A stretch of 64,000 nt of DNA. Origin: Acestrorhynchus altus. Its lineage: Eukaryota > Chordata > Actinopteri > Characiformes > Acestrorhynchidae. Where the stretch lies: assembly GCA_034509495.1 (NCBI GenBank), contig CM067514.1, forward strand, positions 6,880,759 to 6,944,758, read 5' to 3'. Made by a program: the position numbers and the translations under genes. Shown piece by piece: positions 21,061-34,254 of the stretch (positions are counted from its first letter, which is position 1; each line of letters begins with the position of its first letter). The notes below the pieces were generated by a model. It saw only the letters and a list, made by a program, of their open reading frames with translations, was not told the origin of the DNA and did no database searches.

Positions 21061-23200
21061 AGACTGTCACTTTAAACATGAATAAAATTCTTTACTTTAT
21101 TTAATGTAATGTTTACTTTAAATTGTACAAATATGACTTTAGGTGTTTTCCTCAGCAAGTACATTTGTATTAAGAGCAACAATGCTTAGTGTCTAAACCA
21201 CTGGCAGACAGTCTTTATAATAACCCTGCTGAATCATCCCTGCTGTGGACATGTTAGTCCATACCAACTGAAATAGCCACTGGCACTGGCAATGTTTGCA
21301 CACTGGTCTCTTAATTCAGCTCCTCCTTTTGTTGTCTGCCGGCATTTGTGGCACATATTCTTCTGTCTGTACCCTCCCAATGTTGCACTGTAGCTCCCAG
21401 TCTGAGAGATATGACATTCCTGTGGGTCAGCATGGTGTCATCTTTAGCAGGCTCTTCACTGCCCTTTAGTGCCCTCCCTCTGCCCGCTGGCATGGAGGAC
21501 ATTGTTTGCGCCACTCAGGAATGCAGATAAATACATGCAAAACACCTCTTCCTACAACAAATATACACAGACAGACACACACCGCTGAGAGCTGAGACGC
21601 CTATTCCCCAGCAAACATCCCTCCGCCCCCTCTGCTTTCAGTCTCCAGACCATTTTATAGGCCTGTTTATTTTCATCCAGCCTGCTAATGCACTCTTGTC
21701 ATGCACAAGAGTGTAGGTGAGGCCGAACCTTCTGTCCAAGCATTACGCAATCTGGGCACTGCAGTGCCAGAAAAGAACAAAACCGTTAATACACCCAGGT
21801 TCTTTGATATCCCAAAGCTGGTTCCATGTTACCGCGCATGTTAAAGCAACCTCAAGAGAAGCAATCATTAATCAGATACTGCATTAAATATGCAATTCGT
21901 GTAGATATCACTTACCTGCTCTGAATTTCTATTCTGGAGGAAAACAGCTGCAGGAATTGGCATTAAGAAACATTAAGTGCCTCCAAATGACGTTAGTGAT
22001 TAAGATTTATACTGTACTGGTGGCCTTGTGAAAGGGTCTGTGGATTCATACTGATGTGATACACTGCCAGTGCTTCAGGACCTACGATCAAGTCGAGAAG
22101 GGATTGGACAGTGAGCCAATATTCATAATTTTAGTCCCTGTAGAGACAAACTGCCAATAGAATAGGACTCTCTGGAGCAGATGCACTGATGTTTGATTTT
22201 GCTTACCACAATTTCAAAGCAACAAAATATCAACTTATGGGTTTAGAATGTCTTGGACCATAATGGACCATAAGATGATAACTGACCATAAGATTGAACA
22301 GACATGGACTTTGGTCACCTTAGCTCAGAAGTAAATGTGATATTCTATGAAAGACGATGGATTTTGGCTACCTGACACCACAATTTAAATAAATAACGGT
22401 GTTAGAAGGTCAAATTGAGCTGACAACATAACTGTGGTCACAAAACTTTATGAAGTCAGAATTCAGTGGTTATATGACCTTGGCACGGGATGTGTGGAAG
22501 ATGCTGAATCACTGAACTTAAACCCATTATTAATGCCAAAATAATGTTGGCATTAGATGTTGTCCTGACTCTGAATATCGGTCAGATGACGTGACAACCT
22601 ACACTGGCCAGCTTGGGGGAGTTGAACAAAAATATTACTTTGAATATAGAAATTCAGCCATTTTTAACATACTGTAATTTCTGTATTTCACAGGTTTTCA
22701 GAGGGATTTTATAAAATTCTAATGTTCAAATCTGAATTGCCCTGAATTGGGAATGTTCACCAGACAGTTCCGAGATTCTCTGCGGCATTCTATACACAAC
22801 AACCAATGATGAAAGGGGGCTAAATGCCTTATGTAGCCTACATTTCCAAAAACAGCTGTCATATAACAGGTCACCCGACATCCCATTTACACCATCATGG
22901 CCAGTTTGAATCCTTGCCATACATAACTGACCTTGAGGATTTCCTATCTAAGTAGTGCTGTGGAGTTAGAATGTCTTCCTGTCTGTGCCGGTCAGTGTTA
23001 CTGTAGTTTAAGGACAGTGGTAGTGGCAATAAGTGGCTGAACTGAAATAGTTGCCATTGATAACATGGATTCTGAATTTATTTGGAGGATTGAACCCCCC
23101 GATGTAATTCTTTCTAGTAATCATTTTTAAAATGTACCTGTAATTTAATTACTTACATATTGAGTATACCTGTTACAGACTGCAGTTCATGTTTGTTTGT
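21061..23200. other. no recognised gene
   Basis: Mostly AT-rich, single-copy-looking sequence. Short open frames at 21311-21530 lie on opposite strands of the same GC-richer patch and look like shadows of each other. No repeat family is assigned. Confidence 0.4.
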
Positions 23201-23209
23201 ATCCTGATT

Positions 23210-23505
23210 ATGTAAAGACAACCATGCAATAACAGTGACTCCACCATGTTTGACAGATAATGGGGTTTGCTTTGGGTTATTAACCCAATTCTTTAGAAGT
23301 TAATCTTGGTTTCATCTGTTGTTTCTGAACTGATGAGTTTTTTTTTTAGACTTTTTTTTTTATCAGTCTAGGCTTTCTGTTCTTATCAAATGCAATTTGA
23401 AGTAACCCCCCTATTTAAGCTCATGAAGGTGATACTGTGTTGATCCTGTCTGAAGAAATTGTCCTTGCATTTGTTTCACCCAAAAGAATCCACACATCTG
23501 AAATA
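23210..23505 (-). pseudogene. Tc1-like transposase remnant (short)
   Basis: Read on the - strand, the sequence near 23230-23260 gives SVKHGGVTV, resembling the conserved TVKHGGGS segment of Tc1 transposases. The following + strand text (gttaatcttggtttcatctg) matches the antisense of the same gene family as I remember it. Broken and incomplete. Confidence 0.5.
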
Positions 23506-24800
23506 AATGTCAGTGTCACCATAACCAGTAAGACCATTAACATTCAGGTGATGTGTTTCTATTAAAGTCAGAGAGTGAACAGCTTATATCAGAGTGATGT
23601 TCTTCTGTAGAGCTCTGCACTATGTCACAGACAAGTCAGTGGTGACCCTAGATAGCCCAGAGGTGGCCATGGGTTTAATGTTGTTTGTGCTCTCTGGGCC
23701 CACACAGGCTCTGCTTTCTACTGATCCAGCTGGGTCAGCTATGTACCTCAGCTTAAGTTTCAAGAGCTTTGAAATGGCGGCACTTTCAGGTTGCATCTCT
23801 CTCTCTCTCCCTATCTCTGCTTAGTGTCAGGTTGAACTTGTGAACCTCCTGCACTGGAGTTGGCACACTTGATTGCACGCACATGACCGACTTTTTCACT
23901 CATGCATATCTTTACTGCTTTATCTGACCATACTGCATTGTCTCCCTCTGGGCTTACATTGCCTTACAAGCTCCAGTGAAGTGCTGCTTGGTTTTCAGGT
24001 GAAATATTAGAACACTAATTACGTCTGTTTATCCGGATGCCCTATCCGTGACCCTTCTCTGAAACAACAGTGTGATCTGTGTGTAGTTTCTGTATCTCTG
24101 CATTTGTTGCTCAAGCGCTCGAGAACCGCAAACAATAAATGCATGACGAAGCACGCTTGCTATTAATACACACCATTCATATACTCCTTCTCTGTTTTCC
24201 CATAGCTGACTGTGCACCTCTGTTTTGGACCAGACACAGACAACATGTGCTGTTTTGCTCTTTTCATCTTTCAAAGGGCTGTTAATTTTTTTTCCCCCTG
24301 GAAGAATCATCAGCAGGTGCTGACATCAAAAGGTCCATCCTTAATGGCAGGAATCCATCATGGTTGCAGTAAAATGAGAACTCAGCTTAGTTGCGTGCCC
24401 TCAGGAGCATATTTGGGCTTTCTCATGTCGATCCGCCACCGTATCTGACGCACAGGGCTCAGGGCGGGGGCAGAGGCTCAGCCCTCTGTGATTGTGTTGA
24501 CCCAGCTGACCCTCGAGTCAAACAGCTGCCACTGAACTGAGTCATTTGTCGTGTTAATAAGATAATCCTTCATTAGTCCCACAGTGGGGAAATTCACAAT
24601 GGATGTGATATAATTCAGCTAATAATTAAGACATGTACACTGTATATCGATACATACATTGAAGAGTTTCAATATTTCATTCAAAATTCATAATAAAGTC
24701 GTTAAATTATAATACAAACCAAAATAAAATACTGTAATTATTACTTTTCTATTTATAATCATTTTTCTCAAGATCATGGGGTTAGTTTTGAACACTGCTT
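23506..24800. other. no recognised gene; GC-richer patch
   Basis: A GC-richer segment with CpG lies at 24420-24545. A short teleost-type phrase (aatccttcattagtcccac) at about 24565 suggests a small repeat relic. The open frame at 23594-23824 has no recognised domain. Confidence 0.35.
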
Positions 24801-24814
24801 TAGCTACTTCATAG

Positions 24815-24932
24815 CATGGGTGACACGGTGGCTCCCAGGGTCTTGGGTTCGAGGCATTTCCTCCCACGTTCCAAAAACATGGAGAGCAGGTGAATTGGCT
24901 ACTGTAAATTGCCCCAGTGTGTAAGTGAGTGT
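24815..24932 (+). mobile_element. L2-tailed SINE fragment
   Basis: The order gggtgacacggtggctcc, cttgggttcgaggcattt, cctcccacgttccaaaaac, aggtgaattggctactgt and aaattgccccagtgtg is that of an L2-type SINE body. It is truncated where a Tc1-like end begins at about 24932. Confidence 0.65.
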
Positions 24933-25395
24933 ACACTACCGGTCAAAGGTTTTAGAACAGCCAATATGGGTTCTGAACCTTTTGACCAGAAGGGCACATA
25001 TGCAGCAGCATGTTGTTCATCAGATCACATGAGCTGAAATGAATTTGTTTCACTGGTTTACAATCAACCACAACATTATGACCACCTCCTTGTTTCTATC
25101 AGCTTCACCTGACCACATAGGAGCACTTTGTAGTGCTATGATTAGAATGCTGACCGTTTGTTTCTCTGCAAACCTTATTAGCCTCCTTTCACCCTGTTCT
25201 TCGGTGTTCAAGACCCCACAGGACCACCACAGAGCAGGTATTATTTGGGTAATACTGTGTCTGAGCCACTCATACCAGTGCAACACACACTAACACACCA
25301 CCAGTGTATCAGTGTCACTGCAGTGCCGAGAATGACCCATCACCCACATAACACCTGCTCTGTGGTGGTCCTGTGGGGTCCTGACCAATGTTTGA
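24932..25395 (+). mobile_element. MITE-A copy 3 with Tc1-like flank
   Basis: It starts with a Tc1-type end (acactaccggtcaaaggttt), then ttctgaaccttttgaccag, then gtttacaatcaaccacaac and attatgaccacctcc, and on into the MITE-A body. It ends at ggtcctgaccaatg, so the right end is missing. The first about 110 bp are shared with copy 6 at 60120-60220, so both copies descend from one composite arrangement. Confidence 0.75.
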
Positions 25396-26630
25396 TGGAT
25401 AAGGAGATATGCTTCTTATTATTAATCCAATTCTTTTCTTACTTTATATTCACTTCATGTTAATATCTTCTGATATCTTGAATTTTAATCTAATTTTCCT
25501 TTGATTTTCCATTCTTCTTTACGCTAGATTGTTTTTTCAAGCCTCCTAAGAAATATCTGCTGTTCTGTGGCCTCTGACGTCTGTACAGTACTGCAGATAA
25601 AGAGAAGTACTAAGACGAGAAGGAGACTGCAAAGGGGAACCATTATGCAATCATAATAATGTAATGGATTGATTCATTGCTCTCTTACACACCTATAATT
25701 TCCTAATTTTTTACAGCTTTCTACAAGCGATTTGCAATCGATGAAGCTGCAGGGCACTCACATCACATTAAAATCTTTTATTACATTTATCTTCAGGTAA
25801 ATAGGACTTGTATTACAGACAATTGTGATTTTTGAATGGAAGTATATCCTTCCTGTTGCCATGTTCCCCTTTGTCATCTTTACCAGAAAGCTCACAGACT
25901 TTACCACTGAGGCCAAAAGTTCAAGACTAACAGCTTACACTGTTGTGCTTTGTGTGTTTAATCGGGTTGTTGTGAGAGTGCCGGTAAAGGGAGCATTGTG
26001 ATACCTGCTGACAAACCATTACTCACAAGGGATGAGAATGAAACTTGGGAGTCACTGAGGAGATGAGACATAAAAAAAGAGAGGAAGAGATTACAGTTAC
26101 TCTTTTATTAGACGTATGCATTATATATGTATTGCTTGTAAGAATGTGGGGGTAGCAGTAAAGAGGTGAGGAGAGGTCAAACGTTCTCCAGTAGGTCTTA
26201 ACTTGATGGCAAAATCCCAAGTCTTCACATAAAGGCAGTAAGACACACACAAAAGCCCTCTGCTATCAGCAGAGTCTCAGACTGAGTATTGAACCTTCAA
26301 AGAGTCCACAATATGTACCTCTGAAAGTTAGTCTGCTGCCAATCTTATAAATGTAAATTAAATTCCAGTCCATTTGTCTGGGATGTTTCCCATTTGCCCA
26401 GTCCTACCCCCATGTTGCAATTAAGGCCTTCGTTTGAAATCCATTTTTTCTTGATCAAAGTGTGGAAGCAGACCAAGTCCACAAGTCAGACGTCTGCATA
26501 CTGTCAGAGTCCGATGCTTTTCCTCGCTTAACCTGACAAACCTGATAAAATGTTGAATAAATGATAAAATGTCAGCAGGAAGGTCTTAAAAAGGTTTATC
26601 CTGTTGTTTGAATAAAGCTCTGTACCATCA
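25396..26630. other. no recognised feature
   Basis: AT-rich sequence without a recognisable gene or repeat family. Confidence 0.4.
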
Positions 26631-26639
26631 AGGAAAGCA

Positions 26640-26866
26640 TTGGTTTGGGGATTTGATTGCAATCAGTGACAAGAACACCACACAGCCTCATCTCCAACTC
26701 CTCAATTCATCCCAAAACTACTGGATGGAGCACCAGAGTCCTATTATATTGGCAATACTTCTTCACACGTTGCACATCTGTGTCAGTAATGGGTGTAACT
26801 TAGAGTAGCTGAATGCATTTGGTAGAAGGGGCGATGGCAAACATTTCTACATATAGTGTATGAGAT
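26640..26866 (+). mobile_element. MITE-B copy 3, 5'-truncated
   Basis: It carries gggatttgattgcaatcag, tgacaagaacacc, actactggatggagcacca, agagtcctattatattggca, gtagctgaatgcattt and a right end acatttctacatatagtgta. The left terminal repeat is missing. Confidence 0.75.
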
Positions 26867-26924
26867 TAGGGTGTGGTCAAACTTGAGTTGTCAATCATTT
26901 GGTCTATACACTAAACGAATCATA

Positions 26925-27145
26925 CTGGTCTACCATTATGCAGCTTGACTAAATGGGTCAACCAGCTTCATCAAATTACCAGTATTACCAGCTTGCTGGC
27001 AGTTGAACAAGCTGGCTAGTCCATCTAGTCAACTGCAATGAAACATGCACTATGGTGGTCAAGACATAAGCTATTCAACCAGTTTAACCAGGTTTCTCAC
27101 CAGCACAGGGTATGTTTTTGCCTGGATGACCAGCTTTTCAACCAC
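26925..27145 (+). repeat. dispersed repeat family C (AGCTGG/CCAGC-rich), copy 1
   Basis: It is built from short alternating words such as gaccagctt, accagcttcatc, gctggcagttgaac and aagctggctagtcc, with tatgttttt.gcctgg. The same words occur in copies 2 (28665) and 3 (58780). Confidence 0.7.
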
Positions 27146-27149
27146 CTTA

Positions 27150-28205
27150 CCCTTCAGAGAATAGCTTAGATCTTCTGAAACAAAGGCCGTTGCTCTCACA
27201 CCTCAATTATTCCTGTATGTTCAATCAAAAAAGCACGTAATGATTATGCTTAAAAAATCTGGTGTTGGAATGGTGTTGATACCTCAAAAATGTAGGATGA
27301 TTAAGGCGGTGAAAATCGGACAAAGAAAGTGCTTTCAGTCTGCACAGAACTGCCCACGTTTTATATGGAACACACAGCTGTATAAAGAAGCATGGTTATG
27401 ATTTATATATTACATGAAACTTGCAGACACACGTCTCCATTTATTATGACCGTAATGATGATGAGGATGAAAATGACGATGTTGAACAAATCCACACCAG
27501 GACATATGTGCACACACACTAACACAGACCCACTGGAAAAAACATATCTCATAAGTGTGTTTGTACACCAATCACACATATGCTTGTGCATGCAGTCTAA
27601 ACACACATGCTGTCGGGGTATAATGTATTGTGAAAGGGAAAAACCCAGTGGAGGTTAGATCATTCAGCTGTTTGCTTTCTCCATATAGTCTGCCATCTCT
27701 GGAACTCTGCACAGTCTCTGCTGCAGGACTTGCTGTGGTTAAGGCTGTGGGTGGAGGGCGCGCAAAGATGATATCACCAAACCGCATGGCAGTCAAGCAC
27801 CTTCTGACAATATTTAGCAAGGTTGTAAAGCTAAGAGACCTGGCACCAGAGAATGACCTCAGAGGAGGGCAGCAGGCAGGCAAATTATGACACCATAATA
27901 TGGCACTGAGCAAGTCCTGGGGTTGTATTTGCAAAGCTCTGTCCCAGTTGACCTATTGTCCTATGCGCTGATCAAAAATACAGCCATTCTTAGCAACTGC
28001 TGTGAAGTTAGACTTATAGAACACAAGCAAAAATAACATTTCGATTCATGACAAACTAGCACTAAACATTTTTCTCAAATTACCTACATTTAGAATGGAC
28101 ACCAACTTGTAAAACGGCATGGGATAGCTGTACGTGCATTGCAAATTAGTATGTAAGGGTGCCAGATGTGACATTCAGTGTTGTGTGTGAATTTAATATC
28201 CCTCA
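27150..28205. other. no recognised gene
   Basis: Open frames at 27572-27934 (-) and 27630-27890 (+) overlap the same patch on opposite strands. Neither has a recognised domain. No repeat family is assigned. Confidence 0.4.
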
Positions 28206-28209
28206 ATCC

Positions 28210-28290
28210 GTCATGTCATGTATAAATTTGCATAGGAGGCATTACCACCCACAGTGGACAGTGCAGTGGGTGGTAATGAACATCACTGAT
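28210..28290 (-). repeat. dispersed repeat family E, copy 2 (reverse, partial)
   Basis: Reverse complement of part of copy 1: gcattaccacccacagtgga and tataaatttgcat. Confidence 0.55.
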
Positions 28291-28664
28291 CAACTGGTGG
28301 AGTCTGGCTAGAATTGTTCGTCCTGTACACATATCCCACAGCTCGGTGCAGCATTATTTAGCTTTCATGGGAAGCACACGTCCTGTGGAGTAGAAGTGTG
28401 TCTAATTGATATAACACAAACAATGAAACATTTCCCCAGTGAACCTGACGTAGCAATTAATGGATCACTCTCTGTTTCTGTGTGTGCAGTGACTGTATGT
28501 TGAGCTGCTAGGGAGCAATGAGAGGTAAAATGGAAAGCTCCTGCTGCGAAAATGATTAATATTTTCCCAGATTTTATGAAGAACTTTAAAACAGGTGGAA
28601 ATCCCCCTTTTATTGTTACTGTGCCCTGCTGTAAAAACAAACACAGAAACAAACAAACAGACAA

Positions 28665-29030
28665 AAACAGCTTGATTAAGCTGGCTGGCCTGCTTAGCTC
28701 TTGACTAGCATGTTTTCATTTGAGTTTGATGGTTTAGTTGCTACTCTTGTTATGCTACTAGCTACTAGCATAATCACCCCAACCAAGCTAAACAACCAGT
28801 GTGACCAGCACAGCCAAGCTGGTTGACTAGTATAACCAAGCTGGTCGAACCTAATGACGAGGATGACCAAGCTGGTTGACCAAAATCAAATGCAACATAT
28901 TCTCTGCTGGTCTAGAGCTGGTTAACCAGTATAGGGTATGTTTTTGGCTGGGTGACCAGGTTTTTAACTACATTGAGCATCAAAGGCCAGCTTAAACCAT
29001 CTAAAATCAGCTAAAGTTATCATGGTGGCA
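28665..29030 (+). repeat. dispersed repeat family C, copy 2
   Basis: It shares ggttgaccaa, aagctggtcgaacc, ctggttaaccagtatagggt, atgtttttggctgg and ggccagcttaaaccatc with copies 1 and 3. Most of it is short CCAGC/GCTGG words in both orientations. Confidence 0.75.
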
Positions 29031-30520
29031 CATTTGTCATTTCTAAGCAGACAGAAACTCAAGCCCATGTACCAACTCTAAACTTTAAAAACTCTAAAAT
29101 TCTCTACGTTTGTAGTCTATTAGCCAATCCCTGGACAGCCAGCAAAGGTTTTAGATTCACTTCCATGTTCTTATGAAACATTTGTTGCTTTCAGCCTTGA
29201 TAGGCTTTTGTTATTTGGCTGAATGTGAATTTTTAGGGTGTAAATAAAATGAGCCAAGATTGTTAATCAGACTAGTTTGTGTTTAAATGGCTACTGTGAT
29301 ATCAATATGATATTTATTCCATGCATGTGGGCTTGAGCGCATATATACTCTAGTTTCATCATCTCATTACTGTTTCTGATGTAATTAAAAGTTGTGACAA
29401 ATTTGTTATTGCCTAGAAATATTACTATATATGGTTACGCTAAACAATGACTGCAGCAAACTCTCATTAAGTGTGGAAAGCATTCTGGAAACAGTGGCTC
29501 AGCTTTCAACAGTTGCTTTGATCAGATATATTTGTGAGAAGGGTGTGGATACTGGCAACTGGCACACTTGCAGCTCTGCTGTCATTATTTTCATGTGCCC
29601 ACAAGGTTGGCAAGGGTATAGTGTTTTGAACACCACCCCCATTTGAAAAGTGTTCTTTATCCCTTAAGAATCCCTGCCCATACAGGGAATAAGCAGGGTG
29701 ACCATATTGTGGATTTCAGAATTGAGGACACTGGGGACACATAAGTGTCTATCCTGGTTAGGGTGTTGTGGCTCTGGGGTTTCAAGTAGGCCTACGTTGT
29801 AGGGCCATGGTAGTATGTGTGTGAAGGTGGGACTGAGTTCAGTACCTCTAAAACATGAACTCATGTTAATGAAATTAATACATAAACATTAACTCCTTTG
29901 CGAACCTCAATAGACTTTATAACAGTCATCGTTTCATTTAATGCACAAAACACCCACAGTCAAAATCAACCGATTGCCATGCACAACTGCAATGGTGTTG
30001 CACTGTCACGGTGTCACTCAGAATGGCAGTGGGTCATGTTGCTCCTATTAACCTTCATCTTCCTTCCAAATGGCACTGCCATGCCACACTTTTATCTTTT
30101 ATTTTCTAACAAATAGTGTAATTTACAATAAAAAATAATAATAATAACATTTGTGTTTAGGCATTTTCACGCCTGTAGTTCATCTGCTTTGGTCTGAATC
30201 AGTTAGTGAATAGTGAATATTTGTTGCTTGTTGGTCAGACCGGTCTGGGGAAGGAGTGATAAAGTAAATACAGAAAGAAGGTGCAGATATGTGTGCAGTT
30301 TAACATGGAGGAGCTGCAGAGAGGCATTTGTTTATCAGACCAATATACCGGTTTAAACTTCACCTCCAGAGCCATTCAGCCTAGCAGATATTACACCTGA
30401 TATATGGGTCAGATCAAGGTCAGATCACATTCTCACCACAGATGAACCACTCCTCCTCCTCACAAATGTTTTGGTGCAGTTGTTCTGATAACTGGAATAA
30501 AAAGTGCTTGTGTCAAAATA
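29031..30520. other. no recognised feature
   Basis: AT-rich sequence without a recognisable gene. A short ATA/AAT-rich patch lies at about 30128-30150. Confidence 0.4.
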
Positions 30521-30527
30521 TCATTAG

Positions 30528-30720
30528 GTTGCGGTCAGCTGTGGAGGGAAACACTTTGACCAGTGGTTGATGTAGATGCAGGTACATATAGACCAATCAT
30601 AGTGGTGGGAAGGCAGATTTAGATCACTACAAAAATCCCAGACATTTTACACAATTTAGAAATCCTGACCAGACTCGTTTTATATCATGTTTGGGAAAAA
30701 GAGGATGGATGGTCACCCTT
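30528..30720 (+). repeat. dispersed repeat family F, copy 2
   Basis: It shares ctttgaccagtggttgatg, gatgcaggtacatatagacc and atagtggtgggaaggc with copy 1 (12300). It also shares aatttagaaatcc with copy 3 (39440). Confidence 0.6.
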
Positions 30721-31860
30721 TTATTAAGCATAAACAAACCAGCTCATTTTATTTACTTACTCATGTTGTTTTTCTCTTTGGCATTATGTGAATCTGGACA
30801 TTGTTTTTTACTTTGACCAACAGAAATGTATTTCATTAGAAATGAAGGTTTTGGCTTTTCCTGTAAAGTTAACATTTTAAATTTACAAAGTTGTTGCATG
30901 AGTTCTGTGCAATGTGTTCTGAAATAACACTATGTGAGGTTCTCTCAAAGGCACCCATTTAAAACCAGACCTATAACTTCACAGACTTGTATGCCATAGG
31001 TCTGCTTGTTGTTGACTCGAACGAGGCTTGTGGGGCTTTGGGAACCAAATCGGCCTCAACTGGCCATCTCTGAGGAGTGTGTTTCCAAGTCAGTGCAATC
31101 ACATCAGAGATCTGTTATGTGTGCTGGCATCAGGCCTTGTTAAGAACAATCCCAGGAGTACAAATTGTGCTGTTTCAGTTCTGGCAAAAAAGGGGCTTGC
31201 GTCAGTATTGACATCGCAACTGGATAAGACCCAGGGTGTTAATACTGGTGGTGATTGCTGAATCAGTATAATATAACACACCTACAATCGTTCATACACA
31301 CAAACGCACACTGTAGGTGGTAAAAGACAGGGAATGCTAAATTACATGGTCCTGACCTCGTCCCTGTAATGGCCTATTATCATCATCATCATTACCGAGT
31401 ATGATGATTGGTATTAGTTTTCCAGAATTTCGGAAGTGCAAGCCAGTCTCCCTCTATTCACAACATGTGGCTCTGGAGTAAGCGCACAAACCGCAACAGG
31501 AACAGCTGGGCTCACTGCCTGCTAATGGGAACCAAACACCAGAGCGGTGGAGCCCAGAGCATTATTAAAGTGAAGGAGTGAAGGAGCCAGTCCCAGAAGA
31601 ACATTTGTGCCAGTAAAGCTTAGTGAACATCCCCACATACGGTACCAGTCAAAAGTTTTAACATGCACCCATAAGCCCTGTTCAGATTTGGATTTGTTCA
31701 TAATGGGGGACATCTAATGAACATTTGAACAGAATTGCACATCTGCACAGTGAGAAAACTCTCACATCCAGATGGCAATAAAATCTCCACAGAATGAGAG
31801 AGTTTCTAGTACAGAATATTTGGATCCCATTCACAACAGTTGCATCCAAACAGCCGAAGA
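30721..31860. other. no recognised gene; possible Tc1-type end at about 31640
   Basis: The phrase acggtaccagtcaaaagttt at 31638-31657 resembles a Tc1-like terminal repeat. No transposase is attached. The rest is unassigned. Confidence 0.35.
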
Positions 31861-31944
31861 GACACTTATTTAAATCAACTCAGATCAAAATTTATTTAAT
31901 TTTCCTCTCATGATTGACGTTTTCATTGCAGAAAGTTTTCTTTG

Positions 31945-32140
31945 GCAGAAGAAAAAGGTGAAAAAGTTAGGACACCCCACAAACCTTATAATAATCCCAG
32001 TTAATCCCAAATTGTATTATTTGAGCTCATCAACAGATGATGATGTTTGGCACAAACCAAGCACAGCGTTTGAACACAAGGACCTCATACCAACTGTGAA
32101 GCATGGAGGTGGAAGTGTCATGGTTTGGGGGGGTGGGGGA
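31945..32140 (+). pseudogene. Tc1-like transposase remnant
   Basis: The + frame reads VWHKPSTAFEHKDLIP then TVKHGGGSVMVWG, the most conserved central block of Tc1 transposases. Upstream is a Tc1-end-like phrase (aaaaagttaggacacccc, about 31961). Nothing of the rest of the transposase follows; the sequence passes within a few bases into MITE-A copy 4. Confidence 0.75.
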
Positions 32141-32144
32141 GATT

Positions 32145-32580
32145 ATAGGTATTATGTGGGTGGTGGGTCATATTTAGCACTGCAGTGACACTCATGGTGA
32201 TGGTGGATGTGGTGGTAGTGAGTGTGGTGCTCTGGTATGAATAGATCAGACACAGCAGTGCTGCTGGAGTGTTTAAACCCCACACTGGATTGACAATAGT
32301 CCACCAACCTAAAATATCCAGCCTACAAGGTGGGCCAACAAGGTAGGAGTGTCTAATAGAGTGGACAGTGAGTGAACACAGTATTTAAAAACTCCAGCAG
32401 CACTGCTGTGTCTGATCCACTCATACCAGCACACTAACACACCACCAGTGTATGACTCACCAGAGAATGACTCACCACCCTCACAATACCAGCTCTTTGG
32501 TGGTCCTGTGGGGTCCGGATCATTGAAGAAAAGAGTGAAATTAGTCTAATAAAGTACACAGACAAACAGTTATGTTTGTG
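32145..32580 (+). mobile_element. MITE-A copy 4, both ends lost
   Basis: The left half (tgggtggtgggtcatattta, gatcagacacagcagtgctg) and right half (cagcactgctgtgtctgatc, tggtggtcctgtggggtcc) are mirror images. They are separated by phrases also seen in other copies (ggagtgtctaatagagtgga). It begins inside the element, directly next to the Tc1 fragment. Confidence 0.8.
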
Positions 32581-32589
32581 CAAAAATGG

Positions 32590-33540
32590 CCGTTTATTAG
32601 ATTTTTAAATGGGGTCTCGTTACAATGTTAATTTCATTTTCATGATGTCATGAATTTGGTAGATTGGGTTTTTGGGTTCTTCCATAATTACAAACTGGTT
32701 TGTTCAAACATTCGACTCATATGCAAGTTTACAGACACACACAAACTATCTCTCCCCGTCCCCGTTCACCTCTCTAGCATCCGCACTGTGGAGTGGGCTT
32801 CCTGCAATTATCCATGATCATATCTAAAGAGTCTTCTGAAACGAGACACGGGCCTCTCACATCCAACCCGAATTCCACCAATCATGGAGATGACTAACAT
32901 TTCAAATGATAGGGAATGCCCAGCAAGTGCAGGCTCTCTCCAAGCAGTTTCTGATTGCATCTATGGTAAACAAGCGTGCAATTTCGCTGTCATGTTTGCC
33001 GCATACAGATGAGATCAGCCATTAACACTGAGAGTGGGCTTGGTGCTGGCCTGTGGAGGAGTGCAGCTCCGACAGATAATGGATGCTGGTGAGGAAGAGG
33101 CTGCAGTTCACAGAGAGGTCACTTTACCCTCTGTTTATTTCGCACTCGCTCATATTCAGTACATTCTGTGGTTTAGACTTTGCTTCATGTGGGTCTGAAC
33201 CAGAAAAAAAGGCTGCCCGAAGCTGTCAAACCCTGTTCTCTTCAGTGACTTCCAGGGAAATTTAATTAACTCTTTGAGCTGATGGCACACAACTGGCCCT
33301 GTCTCTGCATCTGACCTCATGTTTAACTTCACAGAGAGGCTTTTCTAAATCAGGTCAAAGATGCCAAGCTACACAGAGACATGCTGAGCAATGTCAGACA
33401 TAGCTCTGGCTTTTGTTTCAGTGTCACACTGACACTGTCCTGGTGTTTTCTGTGAAAGCAGAGTGTGATCCATCTCTAAAATACTGGAAGTGTCATTTTG
33501 TGGCTGTGTAATTCAACATAGTAGCGTCGAGGCATTTAGG
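32590..33540. other. single-copy-looking stretch, possible conserved non-coding DNA
   Basis: From about 32740 to 33060 the sequence is balanced in composition, free of the repeats seen elsewhere, and has no exon-like frame. Whether it is conserved cannot be judged from one genome. Confidence 0.3.
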
Positions 33541-33585
33541 CTGTTTGAACTTTTTTAGGGCCATTTATTAGGTTTGTTCTCTCGA

Positions 33586-34235
33586 CTAATCACTTAAACA
33601 TCTACACACGTGTGAATATGTACGGGAATCAAATGTGTGAATGTAATGATTATATAAGTAGGTGATTATAATTTTACAGTGAAAGGACAAATTTATTAGG
33701 GAAAACGGTACAATTGCATGGAGGCTCCAATACCTGGTTAGGCCTGTAGCCTGGATCCAACCTAAGATATGGTTGGGCATGGAGGCATACAGTTTCTGTA
33801 TGGCATCCTGTGGCCCATTTACCCACAGATTATGCAGATGGACCTGTAGATCCTGCACACTCATAGGTTGGCCAAGTTGGCATCAATGATCTCATAAATG
33901 CTCAATTGGTGATACATCTGGTGACTGGGCTGGGAAGTGTTGCAATCTGCTTGAGACATTCCAAGGAAACCCTTGCTGTGTGAGGGGGGCCATAATCCTG
34001 AAAATGCCAGCACTGCCACGAGAGGAAATCTATGTCCTCAGGATATCCTGCCCATATCGCTGAGCTGTTAGTGTCCTTCAAATCACTACTAGGGGTGACT
34101 GACTGTCATAGGTGATGGCTCCCAAGATCATCACAACAGTAGGTAGTGATGGCAAAGGCAGGATGGAAGTGCTCACCACTAGACCTCCATGCATAAACCC
34201 AACTGTCATCGGATCCTAAACGGAATTCCAGGCGA
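33586..34235 (-). pseudogene. Tc1/mariner-superfamily transposase remnant (3' part)
   Basis: On the - strand, in broken frames, PHTARVSLECLKQI is followed by SPDVSPIEHL and then MSVQDLQVHLHNLWVNGPQD and AIQKLYASMPNHI. The SPD..PIEHLWD-like motif marks the end of the DDE catalytic domain in Tc1-type transposases. Frameshifts and a stop after PIEHL show it is dead. It differs from the Tc1 family at 48.4 and 55.3 kb. Confidence 0.65.
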
Positions 34236-34254
34236 ATCCAGTCCTGTTTGCCGT

